A stretch of DNA of 46,997 nucleotides from Ruminococcus sp. (GCA_017461395.1 JAFTYF010000022.1:1-46997), one strand, 5' to 3'; positions 26,014 to 35,790 are shown, counted from the stretch's first letter. Notes: a model not told the origin generated them from the sequence alone. Translations and numbers: made by a program.

Positions 26014-28242
26014 TCAACCATACGTTTCACTGAGATAAATCGAAGCACGGTTCTGAATCATTGCCGCCGTATCTTCGGCAGATTTATCGCTGTTGAAATA
26101 CTCATTAAGCTCCTCACGGACGATTTTTTCAAGCTCCTGATCGTACCGCCTGAAATTCTTCACACAGCTGCGGATATACTCCATAGCCCTGTCACGCTCC
26201 TCCTCTGTGAAGGCGTCGTACAGAATAGACTTGCCGTTTTCGGCATCGTAATACCATTCTCCCTGCGGAATCTTGGTTTCGTAGTCGTCGCCTTCGTAGC
26301 GATAAACGTTCATGCAATCGTCGAATCTTTCAACAAATTTATCCTCCAGTGTGGGGAATCCCTGATGCTGATATGAATCATACAGCTCGTCAGCAAATGC
26401 CGATTTGATGAAATCCCACGCAATATCAGGATATTCTGACGTTTTCATGATAGAGAAGCGCATATCCGGATCGTTGATATATCCGCCGCTTCCGTCAAGA
26501 GTAGGATATCCCACAAAGGTGACTTCCTCATCAAAACGTGCATGAAGCTTCTCGACAATATCGACAGGATGCATGAATCCCTCGCCGAGAAGTGTTTTGT
26601 TCTCACGGTAGCAAAGAGTGTTGGTTTCCCAGAAAATTAATGACTGACCGCTGTATAGATCATCCCATTCCTGTTGAGTCAGACCGATGTGATTATCCTT
26701 GATAAACCGCATCATTTTGGTGAATTCCGGCGATTCAAAGTCACAGGTACCGTCGTTGTAGTCCACAAATTCCTGAATATTTATGAGGAAGAAAAGCGAA
26801 TCCGTCATAGTTCTGTCGAGATTATTTTTCAGCTCCATACCCTCCGGCATAGCTTCGTAGGCGGCAATGAAATCGTCGTAATTCCAGTTTTCCTTTTCGC
26901 CTACAAAACGAGTTTTACCGATAAGCGTATTTGCCCAGAAATTCGGGAAAATCATCGGAACAGTTCCGTCAACGGTTATAGCGTCAAGGTAGCCGGGAAT
27001 GAAATCATCAGCGTTGAGGTCGGGATCGTCTTTGAGATACTCCATGAGATCGACATAGTAAACAGCCGGATCAAGTCCCTCGACGGGGTCAACGATGATA
27101 TCCGGCGCATCTCCGGTGATGATATCCATTTTCATGTTGGACATCATCTGGTCGTAGGAAGTATTTTCATCAGCGATATACTGCTGAACCTCGATTCTGT
27201 ATTCGCTGTCGGGGTGAGCCTTGTTGTAATCGTCCGCAAGCTTGACGTACTGATCGGCTCTGCCCTCGTAAACGGCAAGAGATACGATTTTCTTCGATTT
27301 CAGGTTGGAGATATCCTCCTCTGTCAGCAGATAAAGCGCAGATCCTTTGGTAACTGCCGCAAATTTGTTGTCGCCGGTCATGACAAGTCCGGAAATCTCA
27401 ATCGGGTGGAAATCAAATGCGGCAAGATCGGAAAGCTTAGTCCAGCTTCCCTCACGGAAAACGTAAAGCCCGTCCGTGAATATGCCGGCAAATTCGCAGT
27501 TTCCGAAGCCTGTGCAGATCGTCATTGCCGAAGAAGCCAGACCGGTGCAGTCACGCTGATTTATAAGCTCTGTGCCGTCAGAATCCGCCATACACATGGA
27601 ATTATCAGATTTAAGGAGAATAACCGTCACGCCGCCGTCGGAATTTCCGGAAACTCCCATAACAGACATCCCTTTGAGGTCAGGTTCACCGAGATAACTT
27701 CCGTCACCGGCGATAAAGTGAAGTGCGTTTTCGGAATCGCTCACCGCAAAGCCGTCGCCGTTTCTGTAGAGCCTTCCGTACACGAAACCATCCTCGAATG
27801 GGGTAAGAATTTCGCCGCAGTCAAGGAGCTTTTCTTCTGTACCGTCAGCACCGATAACGTGAATGAAAGTCTTTCCGTCCATATAGGTGAGGATACCTTT
27901 TTTGCCGAATCCAAGCCATGCGGCATGAACGACAGTTTCGTTTTCCGCCGGATTGAACTTGAAATCAGTGCGGTCAGAGAATTCCCCTGTTGTGGTGTAG
28001 CCATGCCAGCTGTTGTTATCAGTCTGCCCGAAAATAAGGATATCGCCCGATTTCGGGTCGCTTGTGAGGGCGCAGACATTCGAGAAATCCTTTCCCATTT
28101 CGATATCAGCCGCATTGTATGACATATAGGAAACGGAATTGTTTTTGGCTTCTTCCGTATCGGATGAGGATTTTTTCTTTCCACATGAAGCCGCTCCCAA
28201 GCAGAGAGCAAGAGCAGTTGTAAGAGCGATTAATTTTTTCAT
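26014..28242 (-). CDS. Propeller-like plus solute-binding lipoprotein, copy 2
   Basis: The 742-aa protein has a signal peptide with a Cys at 'LGAASCGKK', so it is probably a surface lipoprotein, although the lipobox is not perfect. Residues of about 45-330 form repeated beta-type segments ('GDILIFGQTDNN', 'GILTYMDG', 'AGIFTDGLYVFREGSW') that look like a propeller. From about 340 on it resembles an extracellular sugar-binding protein of ABC importers ('YVKLADDYNKAHPDSEYRI', 'GDAPDIIVDP', 'YDDFIAAYEAMP'). The upstream in-frame start at 28275 is rejected; ATG at 28242 follows AAAGGAG and yields the signal peptide. No permease gene is near. It shares near-identical ends with the next gene. Confidence 0.8.
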   Translation of the reverse strand: MKKLIALTTALALCLGAASCGKKKSSSDTEEAKNNSVSYMSYNAADIEMGKDFSNVCALTSDPKSGDILIFGQTDNNSWHGYTTTGEFSDRTDFKFNPAENETVVHAAWLGFGKKGILTYMDGKTFIHVIGADGTEEKLLDCGEILTPFEDGFVYGRLYRNGDGFAVSDSENALHFIAGDGSYLGEPDLKGMSVMGVSGNSDGGVTVILLKSDNSMCMADSDGTELINQRDCTGLASSAMTICTGFGNCEFAGIFTDGLYVFREGSWTKLSDLAAFDFHPIEISGLVMTGDNKFAAVTKGSALYLLTEEDISNLKSKKIVSLAVYEGRADQYVKLADDYNKAHPDSEYRIEVQQYIADENTSYDQMMSNMKMDIITGDAPDIIVDPVEGLDPAVYYVDLMEYLKDDPDLNADDFIPGYLDAITVDGTVPMIFPNFWANTLIGKTRFVGEKENWNYDDFIAAYEAMPEGMELKNNLDRTMTDSLFFLINIQEFVDYNDGTCDFESPEFTKMMRFIKDNHIGLTQQEWDDLYSGQSLIFWETNTLCYRENKTLLGEGFMHPVDIVEKLHARFDEEVTFVGYPTLDGSGGYINDPDMRFSIMKTSEYPDIAWDFIKSAFADELYDSYQHQGFPTLEDKFVERFDDCMNVYRYEGDDYETKIPQGEWYYDAENGKSILYDAFTEEERDRAMEYIRSCVKNFRRYDQELEKIVREELNEYFNSDKSAEDTAAMIQNRASIYLSETYG
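28174..28242 (-). repeat. 69-bp perfect direct repeat at the start of both lipoprotein genes
   Basis: Positions 28174-28242 and 30416-30484 are identical over 69 bases, covering the start codon and signal-peptide codons of both genes. The 3' ends (26014-26085 and 28259-28330) are also nearly identical. Identity at both ends around divergent middles points to gene conversion or recent duplication with selection on the core. Confidence 0.9.
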
Positions 28243-28258
28243 GGTATAACTCCTTTCA

Positions 28259-30484
28259 TCAACCATACGTCTCACTGAGATAAATCGAAATACGGTTCTG
28301 AATCATTGCCGCCGTATCTTCGGCAGATTTGCTGCTGTTAAAGAATTCTGTGATTTCATCATATATAATGTATTCTGTCATTTCATCCGTGCGGACAAAA
28401 TTTCCGGCGGCAGTGTAAACAAATTCCTTGTACTGCTGAAGCTCCTCCTCCGTGAGAGGTTCAAGGATTTCGTATTCCGTTAATTCAGCATTGGTATAGC
28501 GTACAGCCGTTACCCAGCCGTCATCGGGAAGCTTTGCGAGATTTTCATTTCCAGCCTTGTTTTCGAGACAGTGGTCGGCAGTTTTGTCGAAGTGCTCCTG
28601 ATAAATCGGAAAAGACAGTCTGTGCTTCTGATATCCTGTTTCTGAGAAGTAGAATTTTATGAAATCCCATGCACCGTCGGGATTTTCAGCATTTTTCGGA
28701 ATTGAAAGGCTTGTACTGTAATTACTCGGAATTGTAAATGTACCGTTTCCGCTGAGAGAAGGTCTGCCGGCAAAAGTTACGTCGTCGTAAAAGTAGCTTG
28801 ACTGCACCCAGATATCCTGAAAATAGCTGATATTTGTTCCGGCGATAAGCTGTTTGTCCTCTGACAGAGCCATAGGATCGTAATTATTCATTGCATTGAG
28901 ACTGGGATCGTAGTTGACAAGCTCGTCGTATGTCATGCCGAGCTTATTGTCACGGACGAAGTCAAGCATGGCGGCGAACTGCGGCGAATCAAAGTTGCAT
29001 TCTGCCTTTTCGTAGTCGATGAAGTCGTAGATATTCACAAAACTGAGGAAATTTTCCTCCATGCTTCTGGCTTCAGGATTTCCGATAATGCTCATTCCGT
29101 CCGGCATAGCTTCATAGGCGGCAATGAATTCATCGTAGCTCCAGTTTTCGCTGACAAACGGGAATTCTGATTTCGCCATCATGGTGCGGATTTCAAGATG
29201 CGGCACGATATACGGCAGTTTTCCGTTAACTGACATAGAGTCAAGGATGTTGGGGATGAAATCCTCCTGAGAGATGTCGGGGTCATTTTCCATGAAGTCA
29301 AAGAGATTCATGTAATATCCGTTGAAGTCGATACCGTCAATTGGATAAGTTATAACATCGGGAGCGTTGCCGCTTATAATGTCGGATTTCAGCAATTCTG
29401 CGGCATTTTTTCCTGTTTCCGGCTGATAGTCGTAGGTGACAAGCTCCATGCGGTAATCGCCGTCCTTGTGAGTTTCGTTGTACTCAAAAACCATATCCGA
29501 AACGTTGCCGCTGTTGGGGATTGCCGCTATTTTTATGACTTTTTTCGATTTAAGGGCAGAAACATCACGCTCCGTGAGCAGATAGAGCTCCGTGCCGCTG
29601 TCCGTCCAGATGAGCACAGCAAACTCATTTTCTGCGGTCATGACGATATCGAGAATATTCAAGGCGTCAAATGGGGTATCAGAGAAGTCAGAGAGCATCA
29701 CCCATTCACTGCCCTCAAGACCATACAGACCGTTTGTAAATACCGCTATATAGGAGTATTTGCCCATTCCACGGCACATTGCAAGGGCTGAGGAACTAAG
29801 CTTTCCGCAGTCAGCGGTACTGTCGCCGTTCACAGAGGAAATTCTGCCCTCGCCGTCAGAATCACGGAGAAGCATCACTGCATTTCCCTCTCCGTCAGTC
29901 GAGACAGCGAAGATATCCGCACCGTCAGTGGTGATTTCCTCAGAAATTCCATTTTCACTGACGAGGTATGCCGGATCACTGCCGTACCGGATAACGAATC
30001 CGTCAGTACAGGGGGAGATATTCCCCGAATAATTGCCGGAATCCCCGATATCAAGGGGAATATCCGTCTGAATTGATTTTTCTTCTGTACCGTCAGCGCC
30101 GATAACGTGAATGGCAGCGGAATTGTTCAGACTTGTGAGGAGAGCAGTTTTTCCGAAGCCCATTGAAGCCGCTCCGAGAATAATTTCGTTTTCTGCCGGA
30201 GTGAAGCTGAATTGTTCGTGGTCGGAAAATCCGGCATCCGTGATAAATCCTCCCCATGTGCCGGAGGTAAGCTGTCCGAAAATAAGAATCTGTCCGGATT
30301 TCTGACTGATATCAATCGAGAGTATGCGTGAAAAATTGTCAGCCATTTCTATGTATGCCGGATTATAGCTGAAAACCGGTGAAACTGCGGCAGGAATTTC
30401 TTTTTTGCCGCCGGATTTCTTTCCACATGAAGCCGCTCCCAAGCAGAGAGCAAGAGCAGTTGTAAGAGCGATTAATTTTTTCAT
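28259..30484 (-). CDS. Propeller-like plus solute-binding lipoprotein, copy 1
   Basis: The 741-aa paralogue is first in the two-gene minus-strand operon, with AAAAGGAG before its ATG at 30484; its stop lies 16 bases before the second gene's start. It has the same signal peptide, the beta-repeat N-terminal half ('GQILIFGQLTSG', 'YIAVFTNGLYGLEGSEW') and the solute-binding C-terminal half ('VFEYNETHKDGDYRMELV', 'GNAPDVITYP', 'YDEFIAAYEAMPDG'). The first 23 and last 25 or so residues are nearly the same in both proteins, while the middle has diverged strongly. It probably binds an extracellular carbohydrate or peptide, which is inference from the SBP fold. Confidence 0.8.
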   Translation of the reverse strand: MKKLIALTTALALCLGAASCGKKSGGKKEIPAAVSPVFSYNPAYIEMADNFSRILSIDISQKSGQILIFGQLTSGTWGGFITDAGFSDHEQFSFTPAENEIILGAASMGFGKTALLTSLNNSAAIHVIGADGTEEKSIQTDIPLDIGDSGNYSGNISPCTDGFVIRYGSDPAYLVSENGISEEITTDGADIFAVSTDGEGNAVMLLRDSDGEGRISSVNGDSTADCGKLSSSALAMCRGMGKYSYIAVFTNGLYGLEGSEWVMLSDFSDTPFDALNILDIVMTAENEFAVLIWTDSGTELYLLTERDVSALKSKKVIKIAAIPNSGNVSDMVFEYNETHKDGDYRMELVTYDYQPETGKNAAELLKSDIISGNAPDVITYPIDGIDFNGYYMNLFDFMENDPDISQEDFIPNILDSMSVNGKLPYIVPHLEIRTMMAKSEFPFVSENWSYDEFIAAYEAMPDGMSIIGNPEARSMEENFLSFVNIYDFIDYEKAECNFDSPQFAAMLDFVRDNKLGMTYDELVNYDPSLNAMNNYDPMALSEDKQLIAGTNISYFQDIWVQSSYFYDDVTFAGRPSLSGNGTFTIPSNYSTSLSIPKNAENPDGAWDFIKFYFSETGYQKHRLSFPIYQEHFDKTADHCLENKAGNENLAKLPDDGWVTAVRYTNAELTEYEILEPLTEEELQQYKEFVYTAAGNFVRTDEMTEYIIYDEITEFFNSSKSAEDTAAMIQNRISIYLSETYG

Positions 30485-30564
30485 AATGATTCTCCTTTTA
30501 TAATTCTTATATGGTATCCCTAACGGGACGGATAAAAAATGTTGAATATTTCAAATGACCAATT

Positions 30565-30589
30565 GTAGAGGACGGCGTCTCAACGTCCC
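30565..30589 (-). repeat. Dispersed intergenic repeat, inverted relative
   Basis: Read on the minus strand, this is GGGACGTTGAGACGCCGTCC followed by TCTAC, differing from 2981-3005 by three substitutions. It sits in the roughly 350-base gap between the lipoprotein operon and the yfhO-like gene. The rest of that gap (30485-30739) shows no gene I can support. Confidence 0.75.
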
Positions 30590-30739
30590 ACAAAACTTCT
30601 CTGTTGATTATATAAATAAGTGATTTCTGAACGTCAAAAAGACGATGTTTTTCAGAGGTTTGGAGAATGTTACAAAATACATACTGTTAAATTGTATATA
30701 ATAACGGCGCATGGAAGGCAAGAAAATTCACAATACCTC

Positions 30740-30768
30740 TTGCAAAAGATTTGAAAGTATAGTATAAT
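30740..30768 (+). promoter_or_regulatory. Promoter of the YfhO-family gene
   Basis: TTGCAA (30740-30745), 17 bases, TATAAT (30763-30768), about 65 bases before the start codon. Confidence 0.7.
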
Positions 30769-30831
30769 AGAATGTAATAAAATCGGGGAGTATGGCTTCT
30801 GTCGCTCTCCGGAATAAAAAGGAGGAACATA

Positions 30832-33800
30832 ATGGCTAATTCAAAAGCCTCCCGAAAAGCAAATCCGAATAGTTCGGGAGCAAAATCCAGGTCGTCTGCC
30901 GGTGTAAAAGCAATTGCACGCAGACAAGTGTCCTACGGTAAAAAGCCAGCCCGCACGGCAGCTGATGTAATAGCCGAAGCAAGAGGTCAGAAGTCGAATC
31001 TCTGGTTCTGTATTCCGGCATTCATCATTCCGTTTTTGCTGACACTGATATCATATATATTCTTTGACGTTTACCCCTTCGGTGAACGCTCTGTCCTGAC
31101 TCTCGACCTTAATGGTCAGTATATCTACTACTTCGAGTCGCTCCGTGATTCGTTCTGGGGAGACGGCAGTGCGTTCTACAGCTGGAGCAGAAACCTCTCC
31201 GGCGGATTTATGGGTATTATCGGATACTACCTTGCGAGTCCGTTCACGCTGATAGTCATGCTGCTGCCAAGAACCATGATAATCGAGAGCGTAATGATAA
31301 TGCAGATGTGCAAGGTGGGTGCGGCAGGAGCTGCATTCTGCGTGTATGCACAGCGCTCCAAAAAGCTTGCACCGCTCCAGTCGGTAGTATTCTCCACGAT
31401 GTATGCAATGATGAGCTATGTTGTCATCCAGCTTATCGACCCCATGTGGATCGACGGACCTATCTTCCTGCCGCTGATAATCCTCGGTGTGGAATATCTC
31501 GTCGATGACGGCAGAAAGCTCAACTACATAATCCCTCTTGCCATGATGTTTGTGGCAAACTTCTATATCGGATTCATGGTGGCTATCTTCGTTGCCCTGT
31601 ATTTCGGATATTATATGTTCTTCGGAACAGACAGGAAGTTCAAGAAAAATGTTGAATATGTGCGTACATTCGGCGTAATGGCGCTTGCAACACTTGTGGT
31701 ACTCATGCTGAGTGCGTTCATGATACTTCCTGTGTATAATGCGCTTGCACTCGGTAAGTTCGACTTCTCCGAGCCGGACTACAGCTTCAAGACGATGTTC
31801 AATCCGCTGGAACTTGTACCGTGTCTGCTGCCAAACCAGTACTATTCAGTAAACGTAGACGAAGGCACTCTCTACTACGGACGCCCTGAAATCTACTGCG
31901 GCGTACTTACATTCGTGCTCCTGCCGCTCTACTTCATGAACAAGAAGATAAAGTCCAACAAGAAGATCGGAAACGGAATTTTCCTCATCATCATGTTCAT
32001 GTGTATGTACATCAAGCCGCTCAATATGATGTGGCACGGCGGACAGGATCCTAACTGGCTGCCCTACCGATATTCATTCCTTGTATCCTTCCTGCTTGTG
32101 GCAATGGCTGCCGAGGTATTTTCAAATCTCGACGGATATAAGCTTTCTAAGGCAGAAGCAGGCGGAACTTTCGGTATAATAACCGTCCTTGTTCTGCTCT
32201 TTGAAGCAATAAGAGGAAAAATCAAGTATGCCGAGAAATATACCGGCGAGATAAACCCTGCAACCGGCAAGGAAATCCTTAACGAAAAATACCGCGGCTA
32301 TGACTATGTTCAGGAGCTGCCGGGCAAATATACCATGAAGCATGATCCTCACGGAACATGGGAAGAACTTTTCCTCGGAACTATTGTGTTCGGACTTCTT
32401 CTCGTGATGATCTATGCTGCATTCGTATACGGCTACAGCCGCCTGAAAACAAGAAAGGGCAAGAATATTCTTACTCTCGCTGTAGCTGCTGTAGTTCTCT
32501 TTGAAACAGGCTATAACTGCTACGACTCTTTCCGTAAGATCTTCCTTGAAGTAGGAAACTCCGACAAGAGCACTTATACCGAAATTCTTGAAGCACCTAA
32601 GCTCGTTGAGCAGCTTGAAGAATATGACGGCAGTTTCTACCGTGCAGAAAAGACCTACGACCGTATGGTAAACGACAACCTTGCATATGGACTCAAGGGT
32701 ATCACACATTCAAGCTCTGTCATGAATACAAGAGCCATCAAGCTCCTTGAAGCAATGGGCTATGTTACACAGAGTTTTGAGTCACAGTACGAGGGCAACA
32801 GCACTCTTGCTGACTCACTGCTGGGTATCAAATATGTTCTTGACAACCCGACAGATTCAAAAAATATCAATGCTGAATATATCAAGCGCTACACAACTAC
32901 ATCAATAAAGAATGACAATGAGGAATATACAGTTGATGTCTATGAGAATCCCTATGCGCTTTCTGTAGGCTTCATGGCTGACGATGATATTCTCAGACTG
33001 GGACATCTCGGAAACGACAATACATTCAACAGCCTTAACAACTTCCTCAGCGCCCTTCTCGGCAAGACACAGTTTATCCAGAATCCTGACGGAACTATAG
33101 GTCTTGCTCCGGAAGAATACTACGAGCTGATCGACCTCTCAAACAACTTTGAGCTTGCTGTTGATCCGTTTGCATCTGATGATCCGTATGCAAGCACAAG
33201 CAATGGTCAGATCCGCGGAAGAATCTACAACCATACAGACGCTAAAGGAAATATTATTCCGCACTACTGCTTCGACGCAGAGCCTAACGCAATTGATCCT
33301 GTTGTAAATATCCACTTCACAGCTGTAAACGACGGCGATGTTTATCTGCGTATTGATTCTGATCTCAGAAGAAAATGCAACCTCTGGATCTCAAATACCG
33401 TTGACGAAAACGGAAATTTCTCCGGACATAAAGAATACGGTCAGTATTTTGAAGACAATACAACTCCTCTTGTACGCATAGGTCCGTTCAAGACCGGCGA
33501 AAAGGTTGAAGTAAGACTTCGTATTCTTGAGCAGGAAGGAATGTCTTCATTCACAGGACAGAACGAATATGTAATGTTCAAGGTGAACGGCGGATTTACG
33601 CTCTATTCCTTTAACAGCCCGAAATTCCAGAACGATATCGTTGCACTTCAGGAAAATCCGTGGGTAATCGACATGGACAAGTCCAATGACCGCTACCTTG
33701 AGGGTAAGGTTACTGCAAGAGAAGGACAGATACTTATGACATCTATCCCCTATGAGCCGGGCTGGACTATCAAGGTTGACGGCAAGAAGATCGACAGCCT

Positions 33801-34425
33801 CGTTTACGAAAAGGAAAATGATGAGGGAATCGTTGAGCTTCACAATGAAAACGGCTCAGTGGGAGAAGTCATCGTTCTTGATGCACTTATCGGAATCAAG
33901 CTGCCTGCCGGCGAGCATACCGTTTCAATGAAGTATACACCGCCCGGATTCAAGATAGGCGTTGTGACATTCATTCTCGGACTTGCAGCTCTCGTGGTAT
34001 TCTATATCTACGACAGAAAGAACAACCGTATTCTTGTGGCAAAGCGTGAGCTTAAAGCTAAGAATAAGGAAAGAAAAAAACTCGGACTCTCCGCTGAGGA
34101 AGAAGTTCCTGCTGAAGCTGAGATCAGCACTGAAAAGAAAAAAGTGCAGATAATCAAGTCAAAGGGAGCCGTTGAACCGGTTATCTCTGAGGCAGCAAAG
34201 AAAAAGGCTGAGGAAGAAGAAAAAATCCGCAGCAAAAACGATGAGCTTCTTGAAAAAGGCAGAGCCTATGCTGAAAATGCCGAAAAGGAATCAGCGGAAA
34301 ATGAGGAGAAATCTGAAAATTCCGGCGATGAAAAGGCTGAACCTGAAAAAACGGAAACTGTAAAGAAAACCGGTAATCAGAATAATTCAAAGCCGAAGAA
34401 CGGCAAGAAGAAAAAGAAGAAGTAA
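30832..34425 (+). CDS. YfhO-family membrane protein with charged C-terminal tail
   Basis: The 1,197-aa protein begins with a basic, Ser-rich cytosolic segment (1-55) and continues with many hydrophobic helices, of which the first ('FCIPAFIIPFLLTLISYIFF') is at about 58-77. The conserved loops 'LDLNGQYIYYFESLRD' and 'SGGFMGIIGYYLASP' are those of the YfhO family, multi-pass GT-C-like proteins; a lipoteichoic acid glycosylating role is known for some members. A large extracellular domain follows (about 560-1,035), then a last helix and a highly charged Glu/Lys tail ending 'KNGKKKKKK'. AAGGAGG precedes the ATG. It is monocistronic, with its own promoter and terminator. The substrate is unknown. 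Confidence 0.88.
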   Translation: MANSKASRKANPNSSGAKSRSSAGVKAIARRQVSYGKKPARTAADVIAEARGQKSNLWFCIPAFIIPFLLTLISYIFFDVYPFGERSVLTLDLNGQYIYYFESLRDSFWGDGSAFYSWSRNLSGGFMGIIGYYLASPFTLIVMLLPRTMIIESVMIMQMCKVGAAGAAFCVYAQRSKKLAPLQSVVFSTMYAMMSYVVIQLIDPMWIDGPIFLPLIILGVEYLVDDGRKLNYIIPLAMMFVANFYIGFMVAIFVALYFGYYMFFGTDRKFKKNVEYVRTFGVMALATLVVLMLSAFMILPVYNALALGKFDFSEPDYSFKTMFNPLELVPCLLPNQYYSVNVDEGTLYYGRPEIYCGVLTFVLLPLYFMNKKIKSNKKIGNGIFLIIMFMCMYIKPLNMMWHGGQDPNWLPYRYSFLVSFLLVAMAAEVFSNLDGYKLSKAEAGGTFGIITVLVLLFEAIRGKIKYAEKYTGEINPATGKEILNEKYRGYDYVQELPGKYTMKHDPHGTWEELFLGTIVFGLLLVMIYAAFVYGYSRLKTRKGKNILTLAVAAVVLFETGYNCYDSFRKIFLEVGNSDKSTYTEILEAPKLVEQLEEYDGSFYRAEKTYDRMVNDNLAYGLKGITHSSSVMNTRAIKLLEAMGYVTQSFESQYEGNSTLADSLLGIKYVLDNPTDSKNINAEYIKRYTTTSIKNDNEEYTVDVYENPYALSVGFMADDDILRLGHLGNDNTFNSLNNFLSALLGKTQFIQNPDGTIGLAPEEYYELIDLSNNFELAVDPFASDDPYASTSNGQIRGRIYNHTDAKGNIIPHYCFDAEPNAIDPVVNIHFTAVNDGDVYLRIDSDLRRKCNLWISNTVDENGNFSGHKEYGQYFEDNTTPLVRIGPFKTGEKVEVRLRILEQEGMSSFTGQNEYVMFKVNGGFTLYSFNSPKFQNDIVALQENPWVIDMDKSNDRYLEGKVTAREGQILMTSIPYEPGWTIKVDGKKIDSLVYEKENDEGIVELHNENGSVGEVIVLDALIGIKLPAGEHTVSMKYTPPGFKIGVVTFILGLAALVVFYIYDRKNNRILVAKRELKAKNKERKKLGLSAEEEVPAEAEISTEKKKVQIIKSKGAVEPVISEAAKKKAEEEEKIRSKNDELLEKGRAYAENAEKESAENEEKSENSGDEKAEPEKTETVKKTGNQNNSKPKNGKKKKKK

Positions 34426-34433
34426 TTCTAAAG

Positions 34434-34467
34434 AATCCCCTCTGTAACGTGCAGAGGGGATTTTTTG
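34434..34467 (+). terminator. Terminator of the YfhO-family gene
   Basis: AATCCCCTCTG (34434-34444) pairs perfectly with CAGAGGGGATT (34452-34462), followed by TTTTTG. Strong intrinsic terminator, directly before the next promoter. Confidence 0.9.
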
Positions 34468-34486
34468 CAAAAAATTAAAAAAGCCC

Positions 34487-34515
34487 TTGACAAGCTGGAA
34501 AAAGTGTGATATAAT
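34487..34515 (+). promoter_or_regulatory. Promoter of rplJ-rplL
   Basis: TTGACA (34487-34492), 17 bases, TATAAT (34510-34515): full consensus, as expected for ribosomal protein genes. Confidence 0.92.
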
Positions 34516-34549
34516 GATAAAGCTGTGTGATGCACAGTATATATCGTAT

Positions 34550-34661
34550 TCTAAAGACAGCCGGCATGATCGCAAGATCTGTAAGTCCCGCCGAGGAATA
34601 GCAATTAATTCATACGAATTATTTCTGTCCTTTTCCGAGCTGTCGGATAAGGGCATTTTTT
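34550..34661 (+). ncRNA. Ribosomal protein L10 leader
   Basis: The segment AAAGACAGCCGGC...TAAGTCCCGCCGAGGAA (34553-34600) is the conserved core of the Firmicutes L10 leader, where L10 (with L12) binds its own mRNA. A stem follows, 34629-34638 with 34643-34652 (one mismatch), then TTTTTT at 34656-34661, forming a terminator. Excess L10 binding should favour termination and reduce rplJL transcription; this regulation is known for the family and inferred here. Confidence 0.85.
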
Positions 34662-34703
34662 GCTTTCGGATACGATGACATTTCATTCGGAGGTGAATAC
34701 ACA

Positions 34704-35219
34704 ATGCCAAGCAATTCAGTACTCGAGGCTAAGAAGGCAAGAGTTGAACAGCTTACAGATCTCATCAAGGCTTCCGTTTCAGGCGTTCTCGTTGATTACA
34801 AGGGAATCACTGTTGAGGAGGATACAAAGCTCAGAAAGGAGCTTCGTGAGGCTGGAGTTAACTACTTCGTAGAGAAGAACACACTTCTTCTCCGTGCTTT
34901 CCAGAACTGCGGTATCGAAGGCTTCGAGGAGGCTCTTAACGGAACAACAGCTATCGCTCTTTCTAACGAAGATCAGACAGCTCCCGCAAGAATCCTCGGA
35001 AAGTTCGCAGAAAAGGCTGGAGACGAAAAGTTCAATCTTAAGGCAGGCTATGTTGAGGGTGAAGTTTACGATCAGGCTGGAGTTATCGCTCTTTCCAAGA
35101 TCCCTTCAAAGGACGTGCTTCTCGCTCAGCTCGTTGGTTCTCTTCAGGGACCTATCCAGAAGCTCGCTGCTACACTCAAGGCACTCGCAGACAAGAAATC
35201 AGAAGAAGAAGCTGCCTGA
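34704..35219 (+). CDS. rplJ: Ribosomal protein L10
   Basis: L10 forms the base of the ribosomal stalk and anchors L7/L12 dimers to 23S rRNA. The 171-aa product has the N-terminal RNA-binding domain ('SGVLVDYKGITVEEDTKLRK', 'NYFVEKNTLLLRAF') and the C-terminal helix that binds L12 ('LQGPIQKLAATLKALADKK'). GGAGGTG at 34689-34695 precedes the ATG. It is followed by rplL, the standard order, and is controlled by the leader upstream. rplA and rplK are not adjacent here. Confidence 0.97.
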   Translation: MPSNSVLEAKKARVEQLTDLIKASVSGVLVDYKGITVEEDTKLRKELREAGVNYFVEKNTLLLRAFQNCGIEGFEEALNGTTAIALSNEDQTAPARILGKFAEKAGDEKFNLKAGYVEGEVYDQAGVIALSKIPSKDVLLAQLVGSLQGPIQKLAATLKALADKKSEEEAA

Positions 35220-35295
35220 TTTCATTCAATTTAAATTTGCAGCTTAAATTCATCGCCTGATACAGGCAAAATAATATTAAAAGGAGATTATTATC

Positions 35296-35667
35296 ATGGC
35301 TTCAGAGAAGATCACAAAATTTGTTGAAGATATCAAGACTCTTTCCGTTCTCGAGCTTGCTGAGCTCGTAGACGCAATTCAGGAGGAATTCGGCGTAACT
35401 GCAATGGTTGCTGCTGCTCCTGCTGCTGGCGGCGCTGCTGGCGGCGAAGCTGCTAAGACAGAATTCGACGTTGTTCTTGCTTCCTTCGGTGACGCTAAGA
35501 TGGCTGTTATCAAGGCTGCTAAGGATATCCTCGGTCTTGGCCTTAAGGAAGCTAAGGAAGTAGTTGAGGCTGCTCCTAAGACAATCAAGGAAGGCGTTTC
35601 AGAGGCAGAAGCTAACGAAATCAAGGAAAAGTTCGAAGCTGCTGGCGCTACAATCGAGATCAAGTAA
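35296..35667 (+). CDS. rplL: Ribosomal protein L7/L12
   Basis: L7/L12 forms the mobile stalk that recruits and stimulates translational GTPases. The 123-aa product has the N-terminal dimerisation region, an Ala/Gly-rich hinge ('[16 protein letters not shown]'), and the C-terminal factor-binding domain ('[20 protein letters not shown]'). AAGGAG precedes the ATG. Codon use is strongly biased (GCT, AAG), as usual for this highly expressed gene. A UUCG-capped terminator follows. Confidence 0.97.
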   Translation: MASEKITKFVEDIKTLSVLELAELVDAIQEEFGVTAMVAAAPAAGGAAGGEAAKTEFDVVLASFGDAKMAVIKAAKDILGLGLKEAKEVVEAAPKTIKEGVSEAEANEIKEKFEAAGATIEIK

Positions 35668-35686
35668 TCGTTTTTACTTCCAGAAT

Positions 35687-35719
35687 AGCCGTACCCTTCG
35701 GGGTGCGGCTGTTTTTTTT
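35687..35719 (+). terminator. Terminator of rplJ-rplL
   Basis: AGCCGTACCC (35687-35696) pairs with GGGTGCGGCT (35701-35710) around a TTCG tetraloop, followed by eight T. Confidence 0.92.
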
Positions 35720-35729
35720 GCCTGCGCAG

Positions 35730-35758
35730 TTGACATGATTTCCCGATTGTGATATACT
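35730..35758 (+). promoter_or_regulatory. Promoter of the GT2 gene
   Basis: TTGACA (35730-35735), 17 bases, TATACT (35753-35758), just 33 bases before the start codon. Confidence 0.85.
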
Positions 35759-35790
35759 ATAGATATTATGCGAAAAATCGAGGTTTAACA

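Noticed and set aside
26674-28122. Open frame of 482 codons on the plus strand, antisense to the lipoprotein gene
   Set aside because: It has no ribosome binding site, its product shows no domain, and it lies wholly within a well-supported minus-strand gene whose codon bias keeps the opposite frame open.
34487-34678. 63-codon frame before rplJ
   Set aside because: It starts inside the rplJ promoter and runs through the L10 leader RNA; the conserved RNA explains the sequence better.
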